A stretch of DNA of 64,000 bases, taken from assembly GCA_900318395.1 (NCBI GenBank), contig ONKL01000006.1:62001-126000 (forward strand). Direction: 5' to 3'. The stretch comes from an uncultured Prevotella sp. (GTDB taxonomy: Bacteria > Bacteroidota > Bacteroidia > Bacteroidales > Bacteroidaceae). The translations under genes were made by a program, and so were the position numbers. The notes below the pieces were generated by a model, which worked only from the letters and a program-made list of their open reading frames with translations, was not told where the DNA came from and did no database searches. Positions 50,926 to 59,621 of this stretch are shown here, one piece after another. Each line of letters begins with the position of its first letter. The first letter of the stretch is position 1.

Positions 50926-51818
50926 TGCGAGGTTGCAGATATCTGGTGTTGGTGTTTGTGGGCTTACAGCTTTTCCTGGCATGTAAGCCAACAGATCCGC
51001 CTCAGTATATCCAGCCCGACGAGATGGAGGATATCCTCTATGACTATCATGTGGCTCAGGGTATGGCTATGGGTGTTGAGGGCAACCCCTACAACAGTCA
51101 CCTCTATTATGAGGCCGTGCTGAAGAAACACCATGTCACCAGTGAGCAGTTCGACTCGTCGCTTCATTATTACTATTACCGTTCCGATCGTTTCATCGAT
51201 ATCTATAAGCGAGTTCAGGAGCGTCTTAGCGACGAGGCGCTATTGTTGGGTGCTTCAGTGAGCGAGGTAGAGCGCTATATGACGCAGTCGACAAGTGGCG
51301 ATACGACCGACATCTGGGAGGGTGGCAGGCGAAGGGTGCTTGTTCCCTTCCGTCCGTATAACTATCTGCAGTTCCGTGTGAAGGGCGATACGGCTTTCCA
51401 TGCTGGCGACAGCTTCCTCATGACGTTTGCCAATACGTTCCTCACGCAGGGCAGTCCTCGTGGTGCCGATGCATATCTGGCCGTTACGTATATGAACGAT
51501 AGTGTCGTTACGCGTAATCAGCCTGTCTCAGGCTTTGGCGTTACCACGATGGTGATCCCTGCCTGTCAACAGCGTGTGAAGGAGATATGTGGCTATATCG
51601 TGCTGAATCAGCATCTGGACAACAACCAGTCGAATGATATCTGCCTGCTGTCTCTCGACCATATTCAGTTGGTCCGTTTCCACCATCATGAGGATGAGAA
51701 AACGAAGACCGACAGTGTGAAGACGGATACCACTCGAACTGCTGTTACGCCTCGGGCTGACAGCGTCCAGACGGAAAGAACGCCTTTTGGCAGGCCGCGC
51801 AGAATAACTAAATTTTAA
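50922..51818 (+). CDS. Lipoprotein, DUF4296 family
   Basis: A 298-residue predicted lipoprotein from the ATG at 50922 (ATGA overlap with lspA); a longer frame reaching back into lspA is rejected. The signal ends in a lipobox FLACKP. The N-terminal domain has IQPDEMEDILYDYHVAQGMA followed by LKKHHVTSEQFDSSLHYYY, which I recognise as DUF4296. The C-terminal 100 residues are beta-rich and end in a Thr/Ser-rich, charged tail. Function unknown; the family sits next to lspA/ileS in Bacteroidetes. Confidence 0.82.
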   Translation: MMRGCRYLVLVFVGLQLFLACKPTDPPQYIQPDEMEDILYDYHVAQGMAMGVEGNPYNSHLYYEAVLKKHHVTSEQFDSSLHYYYYRSDRFIDIYKRVQERLSDEALLLGASVSEVERYMTQSTSGDTTDIWEGGRRRVLVPFRPYNYLQFRVKGDTAFHAGDSFLMTFANTFLTQGSPRGADAYLAVTYMNDSVVTRNQPVSGFGVTTMVIPACQQRVKEICGYIVLNQHLDNNQSNDICLLSLDHIQLVRFHHHEDEKTKTDSVKTDTTRTAVTPRADSVQTERTPFGRPRRITKF

Positions 51819-51830
51819 CCAACAAACTTG

Positions 51831-53171
51831 ATGATTATGAATCTGAAATTTCGTTTAGCACTGATGAACTTCCTCGAGTTTGCTGTATGGGGAGCATATC
51901 TTACCTGTATGGGCAACTACTTGGGACGTGCCGGACTTGGCGACAAGATCTCCTGGTTCTATGCGATCCAGGGCATTGTGAGTATCTTCATGCCTACACT
52001 GATGGGTATTGTCGCCGACCGTTTCCTCCAACCTCAGCGCCTGTTAGGTCTGTGCCATCTGTTGGCAGGTGGGTTTATGCTTGGCTGCTGGTGGCTGGGC
52101 GTGGAAGCTGGTCATGGGCACGAACTGCCCGACAAATGGACGTTCATCGCTTTATATACGCTGAGTGTGGCTTTCTACATGCCCACCATTGCATTGGCCA
52201 ACACGACGGCCTTCACGATCATGAAGAAGAACAATATGGATACGGTGAAGGAGTTTCCTCCCATCCGTGTGCTGGGTACTGTCGGCTTCATCATGACCAT
52301 GTGGTTTGTCAACTGCTCAGCCTGGAGTTCTGGCGATGCTTCACAAGAAGGACTCGCCTTCACGCTGACATTTGCAGAGAATCCTTATAAGTTCCAGTAC
52401 ACCTATATGCAGTTCTTCGTGTCGGGTCTGCTGAGTATCGTGCTCTTCCTCTACACGTTTACACTGCCTTCGTGCGAGCTCACGAAGAAGACAGGAAAGG
52501 TGTCACTGGCAGAGAGCTTTGGCCTGAATGCCTTCAAGCTCTTCAAGACCAAGAAGATGGCGCTGTTCTTCGTCTTCTCAGCGCTTCTGGGTATGTGTCT
52601 GCAGGTGACGAATGGCTATGCAGTACCGTTTATCACGAGTTTCAAGGGCAGTACCGATCCGGCTGTCTACAATTCGTTTGCAGCTAACAACGCTACGTTG
52701 TTGTCGAGTATATCGCAGATCAGCGAGGCGCTTTGTATCTTGATGATACCATTCTTCCTCAAGCGTTACGGCATCAAGGTGGTGATGCTCATGTCGATGT
52801 TCGCGTGGGTGTTCCGTTTTGGATTCTTCGGTATCGGAAATCCAGCCATGCCTGGGGTGATCATGTTCATCCTCTCTTGCATCGTCTATGGTGTAGCCTT
52901 CGACTTCTTCAATGTCTCAGGCGGTATCTTCGTCGATCAGGAGTGCGAGCCCTCCATCAAGGCTTCCGCCCAAGGTCTGTTCATGATGATGACGAATGGC
53001 ATCGGTGCCACCATAGGTACGCTTGCTGCAGGAGAGATTGTCAATCATTACTGTTCCTGGGAGAACAACTATCTGCAGGGAGATTGGACTACGTGCTGGT
53101 TCATTTTCGCTACGTTTGCCCTGGTTGTAGGTGTGTCCTTTGCACTGGTGTTCCATCCCGATAAGAAGTGA
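51831..53171 (+). CDS. Nucleoside permease, NupG-like MFS transporter
   Basis: A 446-residue membrane protein from the ATG at 51831 (another ATG follows at 51837; an in-frame TTG precedes). About 12 hydrophobic helices are visible. NLKFRLALMNFLEFAVWGAY with MGNYLGRAG, SIFMPTLMGIVADRF, VLGTVGFIMTMWFVN and FFNVSGGIFVDQECEPSIKA are typical of the nucleoside:H+ symporter family (NupG/XapB). It would import nucleosides using the proton gradient; the substrate is inferred from the family. It follows the DUF4296 gene by 12 bp and precedes rsmE by 14 bp. Confidence 0.88.
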   Translation: MIMNLKFRLALMNFLEFAVWGAYLTCMGNYLGRAGLGDKISWFYAIQGIVSIFMPTLMGIVADRFLQPQRLLGLCHLLAGGFMLGCWWLGVEAGHGHELPDKWTFIALYTLSVAFYMPTIALANTTAFTIMKKNNMDTVKEFPPIRVLGTVGFIMTMWFVNCSAWSSGDASQEGLAFTLTFAENPYKFQYTYMQFFVSGLLSIVLFLYTFTLPSCELTKKTGKVSLAESFGLNAFKLFKTKKMALFFVFSALLGMCLQVTNGYAVPFITSFKGSTDPAVYNSFAANNATLLSSISQISEALCILMIPFFLKRYGIKVVMLMSMFAWVFRFGFFGIGNPAMPGVIMFILSCIVYGVAFDFFNVSGGIFVDQECEPSIKASAQGLFMMMTNGIGATIGTLAAGEIVNHYCSWENNYLQGDWTTCWFIFATFALVVGVSFALVFHPDKK

Positions 53172-53185
53172 TTTGTAATTAGGAA

Positions 53186-53905
53186 ATGAAGGAAGTAAGA
53201 TACTTTTTCGTCCCCGATGCTGCCAATCAGTCAGAGTTGCCTTCCGACGAGGCGATGCATGCGCTTCGCGTACTTCGCTTGAAGGCAGGCGACGAGATGT
53301 TCCTGATGGATGGAGTGGGGTGCTACTATCGTGCTCAGGTAACGATCGCAGCTACTCAGCACTGTCATTACGAGATTCTCGAACAGCTGCCTCAGGAGCG
53401 TCCGTGGGATGGTCTTGTGCATCTGGCCATCGCTCCCACGAAGATGATGGATCGCATCGAGTGGCTGTCAGAGAAGGCCACAGAGATCGGGGTCGATGAG
53501 ATATCCTTTGTCAATACGAAGTTCTCTGAGCGTAAGCTCGTTAAGATACCCCGTTTGGATAAGATTGTCGTTTCGGCAGTCAAGCAGAGCCGTAAAGCCT
53601 GGAAGCCCCAGCTCAACGAGATCGTCTCGCTGAAGGATTTCATCCGTGAGCATCAGGAGGGGCGCAGATACATTGCTCATTGCTATGAGGAGATTCCGAG
53701 AACCTATCTTTATGATGAGTTGCGCGAGCCCTCTGACAGTATGGACGCTACGGTCTTGATAGGTCCTGAGGGCGATTTCTCCATCGACGAGGTGAAAGAG
53801 GCTGTTGCGAATGGCTATAAGTCAGTACATCTGGGCACGAGCCGTCTGCGCACAGAGACTGCAGGACTGAGTGCTATCATGATGATGCAGCTTGCGAAGG
53901 AATAG
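53186..53905 (+). CDS. rsmE: 16S rRNA (uracil(1498)-N(3))-methyltransferase
   Basis: A 239-residue SPOUT-fold enzyme that methylates U1498 of 16S rRNA. An N-terminal PUA-like domain (MHALRVLRLKAGDEMFLMDG) precedes the trefoil-knot domain with KMMDRIEWLSEKATEIGVDE, VLIGPEGDFSIDEV and SVHLGTSRLRTETAGLSAIM, the SAM-binding knot motifs. Length is normal for the family. It lies in the ileS-to-DUF3256 rightward series, and a heptamer array begins in its stop codon. Confidence 0.95.
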   Translation: MKEVRYFFVPDAANQSELPSDEAMHALRVLRLKAGDEMFLMDGVGCYYRAQVTIAATQHCHYEILEQLPQERPWDGLVHLAIAPTKMMDRIEWLSEKATEIGVDEISFVNTKFSERKLVKIPRLDKIVVSAVKQSRKAWKPQLNEIVSLKDFIREHQEGRRYIAHCYEEIPRTYLYDELREPSDSMDATVLIGPEGDFSIDEVKEAVANGYKSVHLGTSRLRTETAGLSAIMMMQLAKE

Positions 53906-53959
53906 TTAATAGTGAATAGTTAATAGTGAATAGTGAATAGTTAATAGTTAATAGGGAAT
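53904..53959 (+). repeat. Heptamer array between rsmE and paaK (8 units)
   Basis: Eight contiguous AGTGAAT/AGTTAAT units, the last AGGGAAT, begin on the AG of the rsmE TAG stop and end 21 bp before the paaK ATG. Confidence 0.95.
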
Positions 53960-53980
53960 AGTATAAATTATATATAGATT

Positions 53981-55324
53981 ATGACTGACGAGAAAATCAT
54001 GTCAACCATCAAACCCGATGGTGAGTATTGGCAACCGGAATTAGAGACCATGCCAAGAGAGCAACTTCAGCAGTTGCAAGTTAAGAAATTGAAGAAGAGC
54101 ATTGAGATTGCCCTGCAGTCGCCTTTCTACAAGAAGCGTCTGGGTGAGCATGGTATCACAGCTGATTCCATCAATTCGCTCGACGATCTGCGTAAGATTC
54201 CGTTTACAACAAAGCAGGACCTTCGTGACAACTATCCGTTTGGTCTCGTAGGCGGTAACCTCGACGATGCTGTCCGCATCCACTCCACCAGTGGTACTAC
54301 GGGCAATCCTTGCGTCGTCATCTATTCTGAGCACGACATCTGTTCTTGGGCCAATATGATTGCCCGTAACCTTTACATGGTGGGCTGTCGTAAGAGCGAT
54401 GTGTTCCAGAACTCCAGTGGCTACGGTATGTTCACAGGCGGTCTGGGCTTCCAATATGGTGCAGAGTGGCTTGGCGCTATGACCGTTCCTGCAGCTGCAG
54501 GTAATTCCAAGCGACAGATCAAGTTCATCAAGGACTTCGGCACCACCTGTCTCCACGCCATTCCTTCTTATGCCATTCGCTTGGCTGAGGTGTTCCGTGA
54601 GGAAGGTGTCGATCCTGCATCAACGAAGCTCCGTACCCTCTGCATCGGTGCTGAGCCTCATACCGAAGAGCAGCGTCGTCGCATCGAGCGCATGCTGGGT
54701 GTCAAGGCCTACAACTCGTTTGGTATGACCGAGATGAATGGTCCTGGTGTCGCCTTCGAGTGCAAGTATCAGGAGGGAATGCATCTTTGGGAAGACAACT
54801 ATATCGTAGAGATTGTCGATCCTGACACACTCGAGCCAGTGCCCGATGGTCAGATGGGCGAGATGGTGCTTACCACGCTCGATCGCAACATGATGCCTAT
54901 CCTGCGCTATCGCACGCGCGACCTCACCCGTATCATTGCCGAGCCCTGTAAGTGTGGACGTACCCACCGTCGTATCGACCGTATCAAGGGTCGTACCGAT
55001 GATATGTTCATCATCAAGGGTGTCAACGTCTTCCCGATGCAGGTTGAGAAGATCCTCGTGCAGTATCCTGGACTGGGTAGCAACTACCTGATCACCCTCG
55101 AGACCATCGACGATAATGATGTGATGACCGTTGAGGTAGAGCTGGATGGCCTTAACACAGATATCTATCCTGAGATTCAGAAGATGGCGAAGGACATTCA
55201 GCGCGCCCTGAAGGATGAGATTCTGCTTACGCCTCAGGTTAAGCTTGTGCAGAAGGGCTCTCTGCCTCAGAGCGAGGGCAAGGCTGTGCGTGTGAAGGAT
55301 CTTAGACCCAGTCGCGAAGGATGA
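53981..55324 (+). CDS. paaK: Phenylacetate-CoA ligase
   Basis: A 447-residue adenylate-forming enzyme that activates phenylacetate (or another aryl acetate such as indole-acetate) to its CoA thioester with ATP. The AMP-binding loop is HSTSGTTGNPCVV; NSFGMTEMNGPGVAFECKYQ and the hinge RTRDLTR with the C-terminal GRTDDMFIIKGVNVFPMQVE are family hallmarks. It lies 25 kb from iorAB but is functionally linked, because IorAB makes or uses aryl-acetyl-CoA. It overlaps the DUF3256 gene by 4 bp. Confidence 0.95.
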   Translation: MTDEKIMSTIKPDGEYWQPELETMPREQLQQLQVKKLKKSIEIALQSPFYKKRLGEHGITADSINSLDDLRKIPFTTKQDLRDNYPFGLVGGNLDDAVRIHSTSGTTGNPCVVIYSEHDICSWANMIARNLYMVGCRKSDVFQNSSGYGMFTGGLGFQYGAEWLGAMTVPAAAGNSKRQIKFIKDFGTTCLHAIPSYAIRLAEVFREEGVDPASTKLRTLCIGAEPHTEEQRRRIERMLGVKAYNSFGMTEMNGPGVAFECKYQEGMHLWEDNYIVEIVDPDTLEPVPDGQMGEMVLTTLDRNMMPILRYRTRDLTRIIAEPCKCGRTHRRIDRIKGRTDDMFIIKGVNVFPMQVEKILVQYPGLGSNYLITLETIDDNDVMTVEVELDGLNTDIYPEIQKMAKDIQRALKDEILLTPQVKLVQKGSLPQSEGKAVRVKDLRPSREG

Positions 55325-55818
55325 GACGAGTCATAGTGGCAGCACTGCTTGCCTTGTCGGCCAGTCAGATGTCGGGCCAGCGCTTGGAGATACGTGATGT
55401 CTTCAAGCAGATGCCCGATTCGCTGATGCCCTATCTGTCACAGAACAACCGACTTGATTTCATCGACTTCCTCGATGCCAATATGAAGGCCGAGGTGAAG
55501 AATCGTTTAGGTGGGACAAGCGAGATGCTGGGACTCTCCAGCGACAGCCTCTCAATCCGCATGAGCAGTTCGTTGCGCACAGACCTCTTTCTGATGCCGC
55601 TCTCTACCCCTGTCGACTCTGTCAGTGATGTGGTGGTGATGGTAGAGACCTTTCTCGCTGATTCCATTCATGGGCAGAGCCATGTCAGCTATTTCACAAC
55701 CGACTGGAAAAAGCTGTCTACAGTCCCTCCTTTGAGCGACATTCAGCAGAAGCGCATTCAGGCGTGTATTTTGCAAACGATTCTTAAAAAGGATGAGGAA
55801 ATAGTGAACAAATATTAA
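55321..55818 (+). CDS. DUF3256 family exported protein
   Basis: A 165-residue protein with a signal peptide (MRRVIVAALLALSASQMSGQ). It contains DVFKQMPDSLMPYLSQNNRL, DFIDFLDANMKAEVKNRLGG and a late FLADSIHGQSHVSYFTTDWK, a pattern I recognise as DUF3256 of Bacteroidetes. The function is unknown. Its ATG lies in the paaK stop codon (ATGA), so it is translationally coupled and may act with the ligase or only share the transcript. It is the last gene of the ileS series; no strong hairpin follows at once, so transcripts may read into the small-RNA locus. Confidence 0.82.
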   Translation: MRRVIVAALLALSASQMSGQRLEIRDVFKQMPDSLMPYLSQNNRLDFIDFLDANMKAEVKNRLGGTSEMLGLSSDSLSIRMSSSLRTDLFLMPLSTPVDSVSDVVVMVETFLADSIHGQSHVSYFTTDWKKLSTVPPLSDIQQKRIQACILQTILKKDEEIVNKY

Positions 55819-55867
55819 ATATGGTCACATTTAGCAACAAAATTGAACTTATATTAAGAAAACTTTC

Positions 55868-55875
55868 TATATTTG
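55868..55875 (+). promoter_or_regulatory. Promoter box of the candidate small RNA
   Basis: TATATTTG fits TAnnTTTG; a TTG at 55843-55845 lies 22 bp upstream. It starts transcription near 55882, with no coding sequence before the terminator at 55994-56023. Confidence 0.55.
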
Positions 55876-55881
55876 CATTGT

Positions 55882-56025
55882 GTTTTTCATGGTATTAGAT
55901 TATTAAGGTTAATTAAAGAATCTTATTTTTCGAGAGAAAAGTAACATTCGAACTCCATCCACAATATAATATTTTGTATTGTGAATGGTTCAAAAAAAGG
56001 GAGCCTGAGAAGGTTCCCTTTTTCT
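55882..56025 (+). ncRNA. Candidate structured small RNA with intrinsic terminator
   Basis: About 144 nt with its own promoter box and no open frame of note. Three hairpins are visible in order. The first is a 9-bp stem (55923-55931 with 55936-55944) capped by a GAGA tetraloop. The second is a long stem (55955-55966 with 55977-55988, one mismatch) extended by GAA/TTC past a 2-nt bulge. The third is the terminator stem (55994-56005 with 56012-56023) ending in T residues. The 5' part, before the first stem, is single-stranded and contains CATGGTATTAG, a string I associate loosely with Bacteroidales leaders. Identity and target are unknown. Confidence 0.55.
55994..56025 (+). terminator. Intrinsic terminator of the candidate small RNA
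   Basis: A 12-bp stem AAAAAGGGAGCC / GGTTCCCTTTTT with a 6-nt loop, followed by TCT. It would also stop read-through from DUF3256. Confidence 0.88.
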
Positions 56026-56030
56026 ATGCC

Positions 56031-56058
56031 CCTCCACACTCCACCCTCCACACTCATC
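56031..56058. repeat. Short heptad array after the small RNA (4 units)
   Basis: Four units CCTCCAC, ACTCCAC, CCTCCAC, ACTCATC lie immediately after the terminator, similar in type to the prmA and hisH heptads (GTGGAGG on the minus strand). Confidence 0.7.
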
Positions 56059-56096
56059 GAAAAATCTGTATTATTGTAGCATTTCCTAAGAAAACC

Positions 56097-56128
56097 TTTG
56101 GCGCTTTGTAGAAATTGCGCTATCTTTG
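56097..56128 (+). promoter_or_regulatory. Intact promoter in front of a gene remnant
   Basis: TTTG (56097-56100), a 20-bp spacer and TATCTTTG (56121-56128) are an exact consensus, 15 bp before an ATG at 56144. Confidence 0.75.
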
Positions 56129-56143
56129 CATCAGAAATTATAT

Positions 56144-56531
56144 ATGACACTCACAGAGCTGATGGCCACCATCCAGCAGAAGAGTGCTCCGAACAAGTAA
56201 CGAACAAGCACCCTACAAGCACCCCACAAGCTCCCCACAAGTACAGGATAAGTTGCATACTGACGATCCCAACATCTTAAGAATCGTTCAAGCTGTAGGT
56301 GCACAAGAACTATCAGTAAAGGAGATTATGGATGGGATTGGATTGAAAGATAGGAAAAATGTTTTGAATCTTTATCTCAATCCTGCCATCACTGGTGGCT
56401 ACATCTGTCTGCTGTATCCTGACAAGCCTCGTCATCCACGACAAAAATATCTGCTAACAGATAAGGGAATTGTGCTTTATAAAAAACTAAGAGGAGTCTT
56501 TTCCGTTACATCGTTACACCGTTACATTTGA
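56144..56531 (+). pseudogene. Remnant of a DNA-binding/Fic- or AAA_4-type protein gene
   Basis: The ATG at 56144 opens 18 codons (MTLTELMATIQQKSAPNK) and stops. In other frames across 56184-56531 the sequence reads NILRIVQAVGAQELSVKEIM, then DGIGLKDRKNVLNLYLNP and HPRQKYLLTDKGIVLYKKL. This resembles the C-terminal winged-helix segment of Bacteroidetes Fic or AAA_4 (Schlafen-like) proteins. The catalytic part is missing and an 11-bp tandem repeat (56204-56247) separates the pieces and shifts the frame. A decayed gene with a preserved promoter is the simplest reading. A functional 115-residue wHTH protein from 56184 is less likely but possible. Confidence 0.6.
56204..56247 (+). repeat. 11-bp tandem repeat (4 units) in the gene remnant
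   Basis: ACAAGCACCCT, ACAAGCACCCC, ACAAGCTCCCC and ACAAGTACAGG follow each other without gaps. Eleven is not a multiple of three, so copy changes would switch frame. Confidence 0.85.
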
Positions 56532-56541
56532 ACAAAAAGAA

Positions 56542-56571
56542 AAACGGGAGGCTCTTGCGAGTGTCCCGTTT
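56542..56571 (-). terminator. Terminator after proS (conserved hairpin, copy 2)
   Basis: AAACGGGA and TCCCGTTT arms with an inner CTC/GAG helix, followed leftwards by a T-rich tail. It has the same architecture and nearly the same sequence as the tRNA-Arg terminator at 31678-31707. Confidence 0.85.
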
Positions 56572-56586
56572 CTCTTTGGTGAAGTA

Positions 56587-58068
56587 TCAATAGCTTCTTG
56601 CTATGATGACGCGGGCCTTGGAGGGCTTGCCGCTGACCATATCGACGCCAGGGGTCTGCTCTACGCCGAAGGGGACGCAGCGGATGGTGGCCTGGGTCTC
56701 TTCCTTGATCTGTGCCTCGGTCTCGGCTGTACCGTCCCAGTGACAGAGGAAGAAACCGCCGTCTTTCACGCGCTCCTTGAACTCCTCGTAGTTGTCGCAC
56801 TCGAAGATGTGGGCATCGCGATAGTCCTTGGCCTTCTTGAAGATGTTCTGCTGGATATCCTCGAGCAGCTGCTCTACGTATTCAGTGATACCCTCGATAG
56901 AGCGCGTCTCCTTCTCCAGTGTGTCACGACGCATCACCTCGATCGTACCGTTCTCCAAGTCACGGGCTCCCAGTACCAGACGTACGGGAACACCCTTCAA
57001 CTCGTAATCGGCAAACTTGAAGCCAGGGCGCTTGTTGTCGGCATCGTCGAACTTCACGGTGATACCCTTCTGGCGCAGGGCCTCGATGATCGGAGTAACC
57101 TCCTTGTTGACCTGCTCCATCTGCTCGGGCTTGGTGGCGATGGGGATGATGACTACCTGGATAGGAGCCAGACGTGGAGGCAGAACGAGTCCGTTGTCGT
57201 CGGAGTGGGTCATGATGAGCGCACCGATCAGACGGGTAGACACACCCCAAGATGTGGCCCATACGTACTCAGGCTTGTTCTCCTTATTTAAATAAGTTAC
57301 CTCGAATGCCTTGGCGAAGTTCTGACCCAGGAAGTGGCTTGTGCCGCTCTGCAGGGCCTTGCCGTCCTGCATCATGGCCTCGATGGTATAGGTGTCGAGG
57401 GCACCGGCGAAACGCTCTGTCTCGCTCTTCACGCCCTGAACCACAGGAACTGCCATCCACTCCTCGGCAAACTTGGCGTAGACCTTCAGCATCTTCTGTG
57501 CTTCCTCTTCAGCCTCCTCACGAGTGGCATGAGCTGTGTGACCTTCCTGCCAGAGGAACTCCGATGTACGGAGGAACGGACGTGTACGCATCTCCCAGCG
57601 CATCACGTTACACCACTGGTTGCACATCAGGGGCAGATCGCGCCAAGAGTGAATCCAGTTCTTATAGGTGTTCCAGATAATGGTTTCTGAGGTGGGACGT
57701 ACAATCAGCTCTTCCTCCAGCTTGGCAGTAGGATCGACCTCTACGCCGCTCTTATCCTCCTTGGCGCGCAGACGATAGTGGGTCACGACGGCACACTCCT
57801 TGGCGAAGCCCTCCACGTGCTCAGCCTCTCTTGAAAGGAAAGACTTTGGTATCAGCAGGGGGAAATAGGCGTTCTGGGCACCTGTCTCCTTGAACATCTT
57901 GTCCAGTTGCTGCTGCATCTTCTCCCAGATGGCATAGCCGTAAGGCTTGATGACCATACATCCACGTACGGCACTCTGTTCAGCGAGGTCGGCCTTTACC
58001 ACGAGGTCGTTGAACCACTGGCTGTAATTGTCAGCCCTTTTCGTTAATTCTTTTAATTCTTTTGCCAT
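56587..58068 (-). CDS. proS: Prolyl-tRNA synthetase, eukaryote/archaeon-like type
   Basis: A 493-residue class II synthetase from the ATG at 58066-58068 ([20 protein letters not shown]); an in-frame TTG further upstream is part of the promoter box. Motif 2 region [20 protein letters not shown] with GHTAHA, and the [13 protein letters not shown] block, belong to the short ProRS type without the bacterial editing insert. The protein ends in tyrosine (ARSY), a hallmark of this type. It charges tRNA-Pro in the cytoplasm. It is a single gene with its own terminator. Confidence 0.96.
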   Translation of the reverse strand: MAKELKELTKRADNYSQWFNDLVVKADLAEQSAVRGCMVIKPYGYAIWEKMQQQLDKMFKETGAQNAYFPLLIPKSFLSREAEHVEGFAKECAVVTHYRLRAKEDKSGVEVDPTAKLEEELIVRPTSETIIWNTYKNWIHSWRDLPLMCNQWCNVMRWEMRTRPFLRTSEFLWQEGHTAHATREEAEEEAQKMLKVYAKFAEEWMAVPVVQGVKSETERFAGALDTYTIEAMMQDGKALQSGTSHFLGQNFAKAFEVTYLNKENKPEYVWATSWGVSTRLIGALIMTHSDDNGLVLPPRLAPIQVVIIPIATKPEQMEQVNKEVTPIIEALRQKGITVKFDDADNKRPGFKFADYELKGVPVRLVLGARDLENGTIEVMRRDTLEKETRSIEGITEYVEQLLEDIQQNIFKKAKDYRDAHIFECDNYEEFKERVKDGGFFLCHWDGTAETEAQIKEETQATIRCVPFGVEQTPGVDMVSGKPSKARVIIARSY

Positions 58069-58098
58069 TTTATTCTTAAGTTTAATCAATTTTGCGTG

Positions 58099-58106
58099 CA
58101 AAATTA
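58099..58106 (-). promoter_or_regulatory. -7 box for proS
   Basis: TAATTTTG on the minus strand, 30 bp before the proS ATG. It excludes the upstream in-frame TTG as a start. Confidence 0.6.
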
Positions 58107-58150
58107 CATAAAAAATATGAAATAGGTATGTTTTATTATAAATAAATTAT

Positions 58151-58158
58151 TAACTTTG
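58151..58158 (+). promoter_or_regulatory. -7 box for the OmpA lipoprotein gene
   Basis: TAACTTTG, 41 bp before the ATG at 58200, in a very A/T-rich region. Confidence 0.6.
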
Positions 58159-58199
58159 CAAGCAAAACGAACGTTTAACTTATAAAAATAGGAATAATT

Positions 58200-58901
58200 A
58201 TGAGAAGTTTGAAAACAATTTGCGTAGCACTGTGCGCAGCATTAGTGCTGGTGGGATGTAATATGAACAATACCGCAAAGGGTACGGCCATCGGAGCTGG
58301 TGGTGGTGCAGCGCTGGGTGCTATTGTTGGTGCTCTGGCTGGTAACACCGTGATCGGTGCAGCTGTAGGTACTGCCGTAGGCGCAGGTGCAGGTGCCATC
58401 ATTGGTCACAAGATGGACAAGGCCAAGAAAGAGGCCGAGGCTATCCAGAATGCTCAGGTAGAAGAGGTAAAGGATGCCAACGGACTTGATGCCGTGAAGG
58501 TGACCTTCGCTTCGGGTATTCTCTTCGCTACTGGTAAAAACGACCTCTCAGGCGAGGCAAAGGCATCGCTCCAGCAGCTGGCTGGCGTGCTCAAGGGCAA
58601 TAGCGATTGTGATGTAGCCATCCAGGGCTATACCGACAATCAGGGCTGGAAGAACTCTACTGCAGAGCAGAGTGCCCAGAAGAATCAGGCTCTCTCGCTT
58701 GACCGTGCAACAGCTGTATCCTCTTATCTGCTGGCTTTAAGCGTTCCTGCCACCCAGATTAAGTCTGTTGAGGGTTTTGGTGAGTCTAATCCCGTGGCTT
58801 CTAATGCGACGAAGGACGGACAGGCTCAGAACCGTCGCGTTGAGGTTTACATGTACGCCTCTCAGAAGATGATCCAGGAGGCCGAGCAGGCTGCAAAGTA
58901 A
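58200..58901 (+). CDS. OmpA-family lipoprotein with glycine zipper
   Basis: A 233-residue lipoprotein (signal MRSLKTICVALCAALVLVGC with lipobox LVGC). After a short linker a glycine-zipper membrane-like segment follows (about 30-75: GTAIGAGGGAALGAIVGALA). The C-terminal OmpA domain (about 95-225) carries the peptidoglycan-binding pattern IQGYTDNQGW, LSLDRATAVSSYLL and QNRRVEVYMY. It anchors the outer membrane to the wall, similar to YiaD/Pal-like proteins. The mtgA gene follows after 3 bp, pairing a wall-binding protein with a wall-making enzyme. Confidence 0.9.
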   Translation: MRSLKTICVALCAALVLVGCNMNNTAKGTAIGAGGGAALGAIVGALAGNTVIGAAVGTAVGAGAGAIIGHKMDKAKKEAEAIQNAQVEEVKDANGLDAVKVTFASGILFATGKNDLSGEAKASLQQLAGVLKGNSDCDVAIQGYTDNQGWKNSTAEQSAQKNQALSLDRATAVSSYLLALSVPATQIKSVEGFGESNPVASNATKDGQAQNRRVEVYMYASQKMIQEAEQAAK

Positions 58902-58904
58902 GAG

Positions 58905-59621
58905 GTGATCAAGATCATTCTCAAGCTCATTCGATGGATAGTGGTAGCGTTCTTTGCTTCCACTATCCTTTCAGTTGTGGTGCTCCGCTTTGTGCCTGTA
59001 TTCTTCACGCCTCTGATGTTCATCCGGTGTTATCAGCAGGTCACTGAGGGGCGCGACCTTAAGTTGTCGCATCACTGGGTGCCGCTCGATGAGATATCCG
59101 AATCGATGCCTCAGGCTGTGATGGCCAGTGAGGATGCCAAGTTCCTCAAGCATCATGGCTTCGACTACGAGGCCATCGAGCATGCAGCCAAGCGTAACAA
59201 GGAGCACCCAGAGAAACGTCGTCTGGGGGCTTCTACCATCTCCCAGCAGACGGCCAAGAATGTGTTCCTCTGGCCTGGGCGCTCATGGGTGCGCAAGGGC
59301 TTCGAGGTCTACTTCACCACCCTCATTGAGCTGATGTGGTCGAAGCAGCGTATTATGGAGGTCTATCTCAACTCGATCGAGATGGGCGAGGGGATATATG
59401 GTGTGGATGCCGTGGCTGAAGAGCATTTCGGTACCGATGCCCTTCATCTTTCGAAGGCACAGTGTGCGCTCATCGCAGCCACCCTGCCTAATCCCCGTCG
59501 TTACTCCAGCCTACACCCATCGGCCTATATGCTGAAGCGCCAGGCGCGTATCCTTCGAGAAATGCGATTCGTTACCACCTTCCCCAAAGAGGGAAATGAT
59601 GTGAAACAGAAGAAAAAATGA
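58905..59621 (+). CDS. mtgA: Monofunctional biosynthetic peptidoglycan transglycosylase
   Basis: A 238-residue GT51 enzyme that polymerises lipid II into glycan strands. GTG start at 58905, preceded by AAGTAAGAG. One N-terminal membrane helix (WIVVAFFASTILSVVVLRFV) precedes the catalytic domain. The catalytic glutamate is in MASEDAKFLKHHGFD, with LGASTISQQTAKNVFLWPGR and IMEVYLNSIEMGEGIYGVDA as the other GT51 motifs. No transpeptidase domain is attached. It overlaps truA by 4 bp. Confidence 0.95.
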   Translation: MIKIILKLIRWIVVAFFASTILSVVVLRFVPVFFTPLMFIRCYQQVTEGRDLKLSHHWVPLDEISESMPQAVMASEDAKFLKHHGFDYEAIEHAAKRNKEHPEKRRLGASTISQQTAKNVFLWPGRSWVRKGFEVYFTTLIELMWSKQRIMEVYLNSIEMGEGIYGVDAVAEEHFGTDALHLSKAQCALIAATLPNPRRYSSLHPSAYMLKRQARILREMRFVTTFPKEGNDVKQKKK

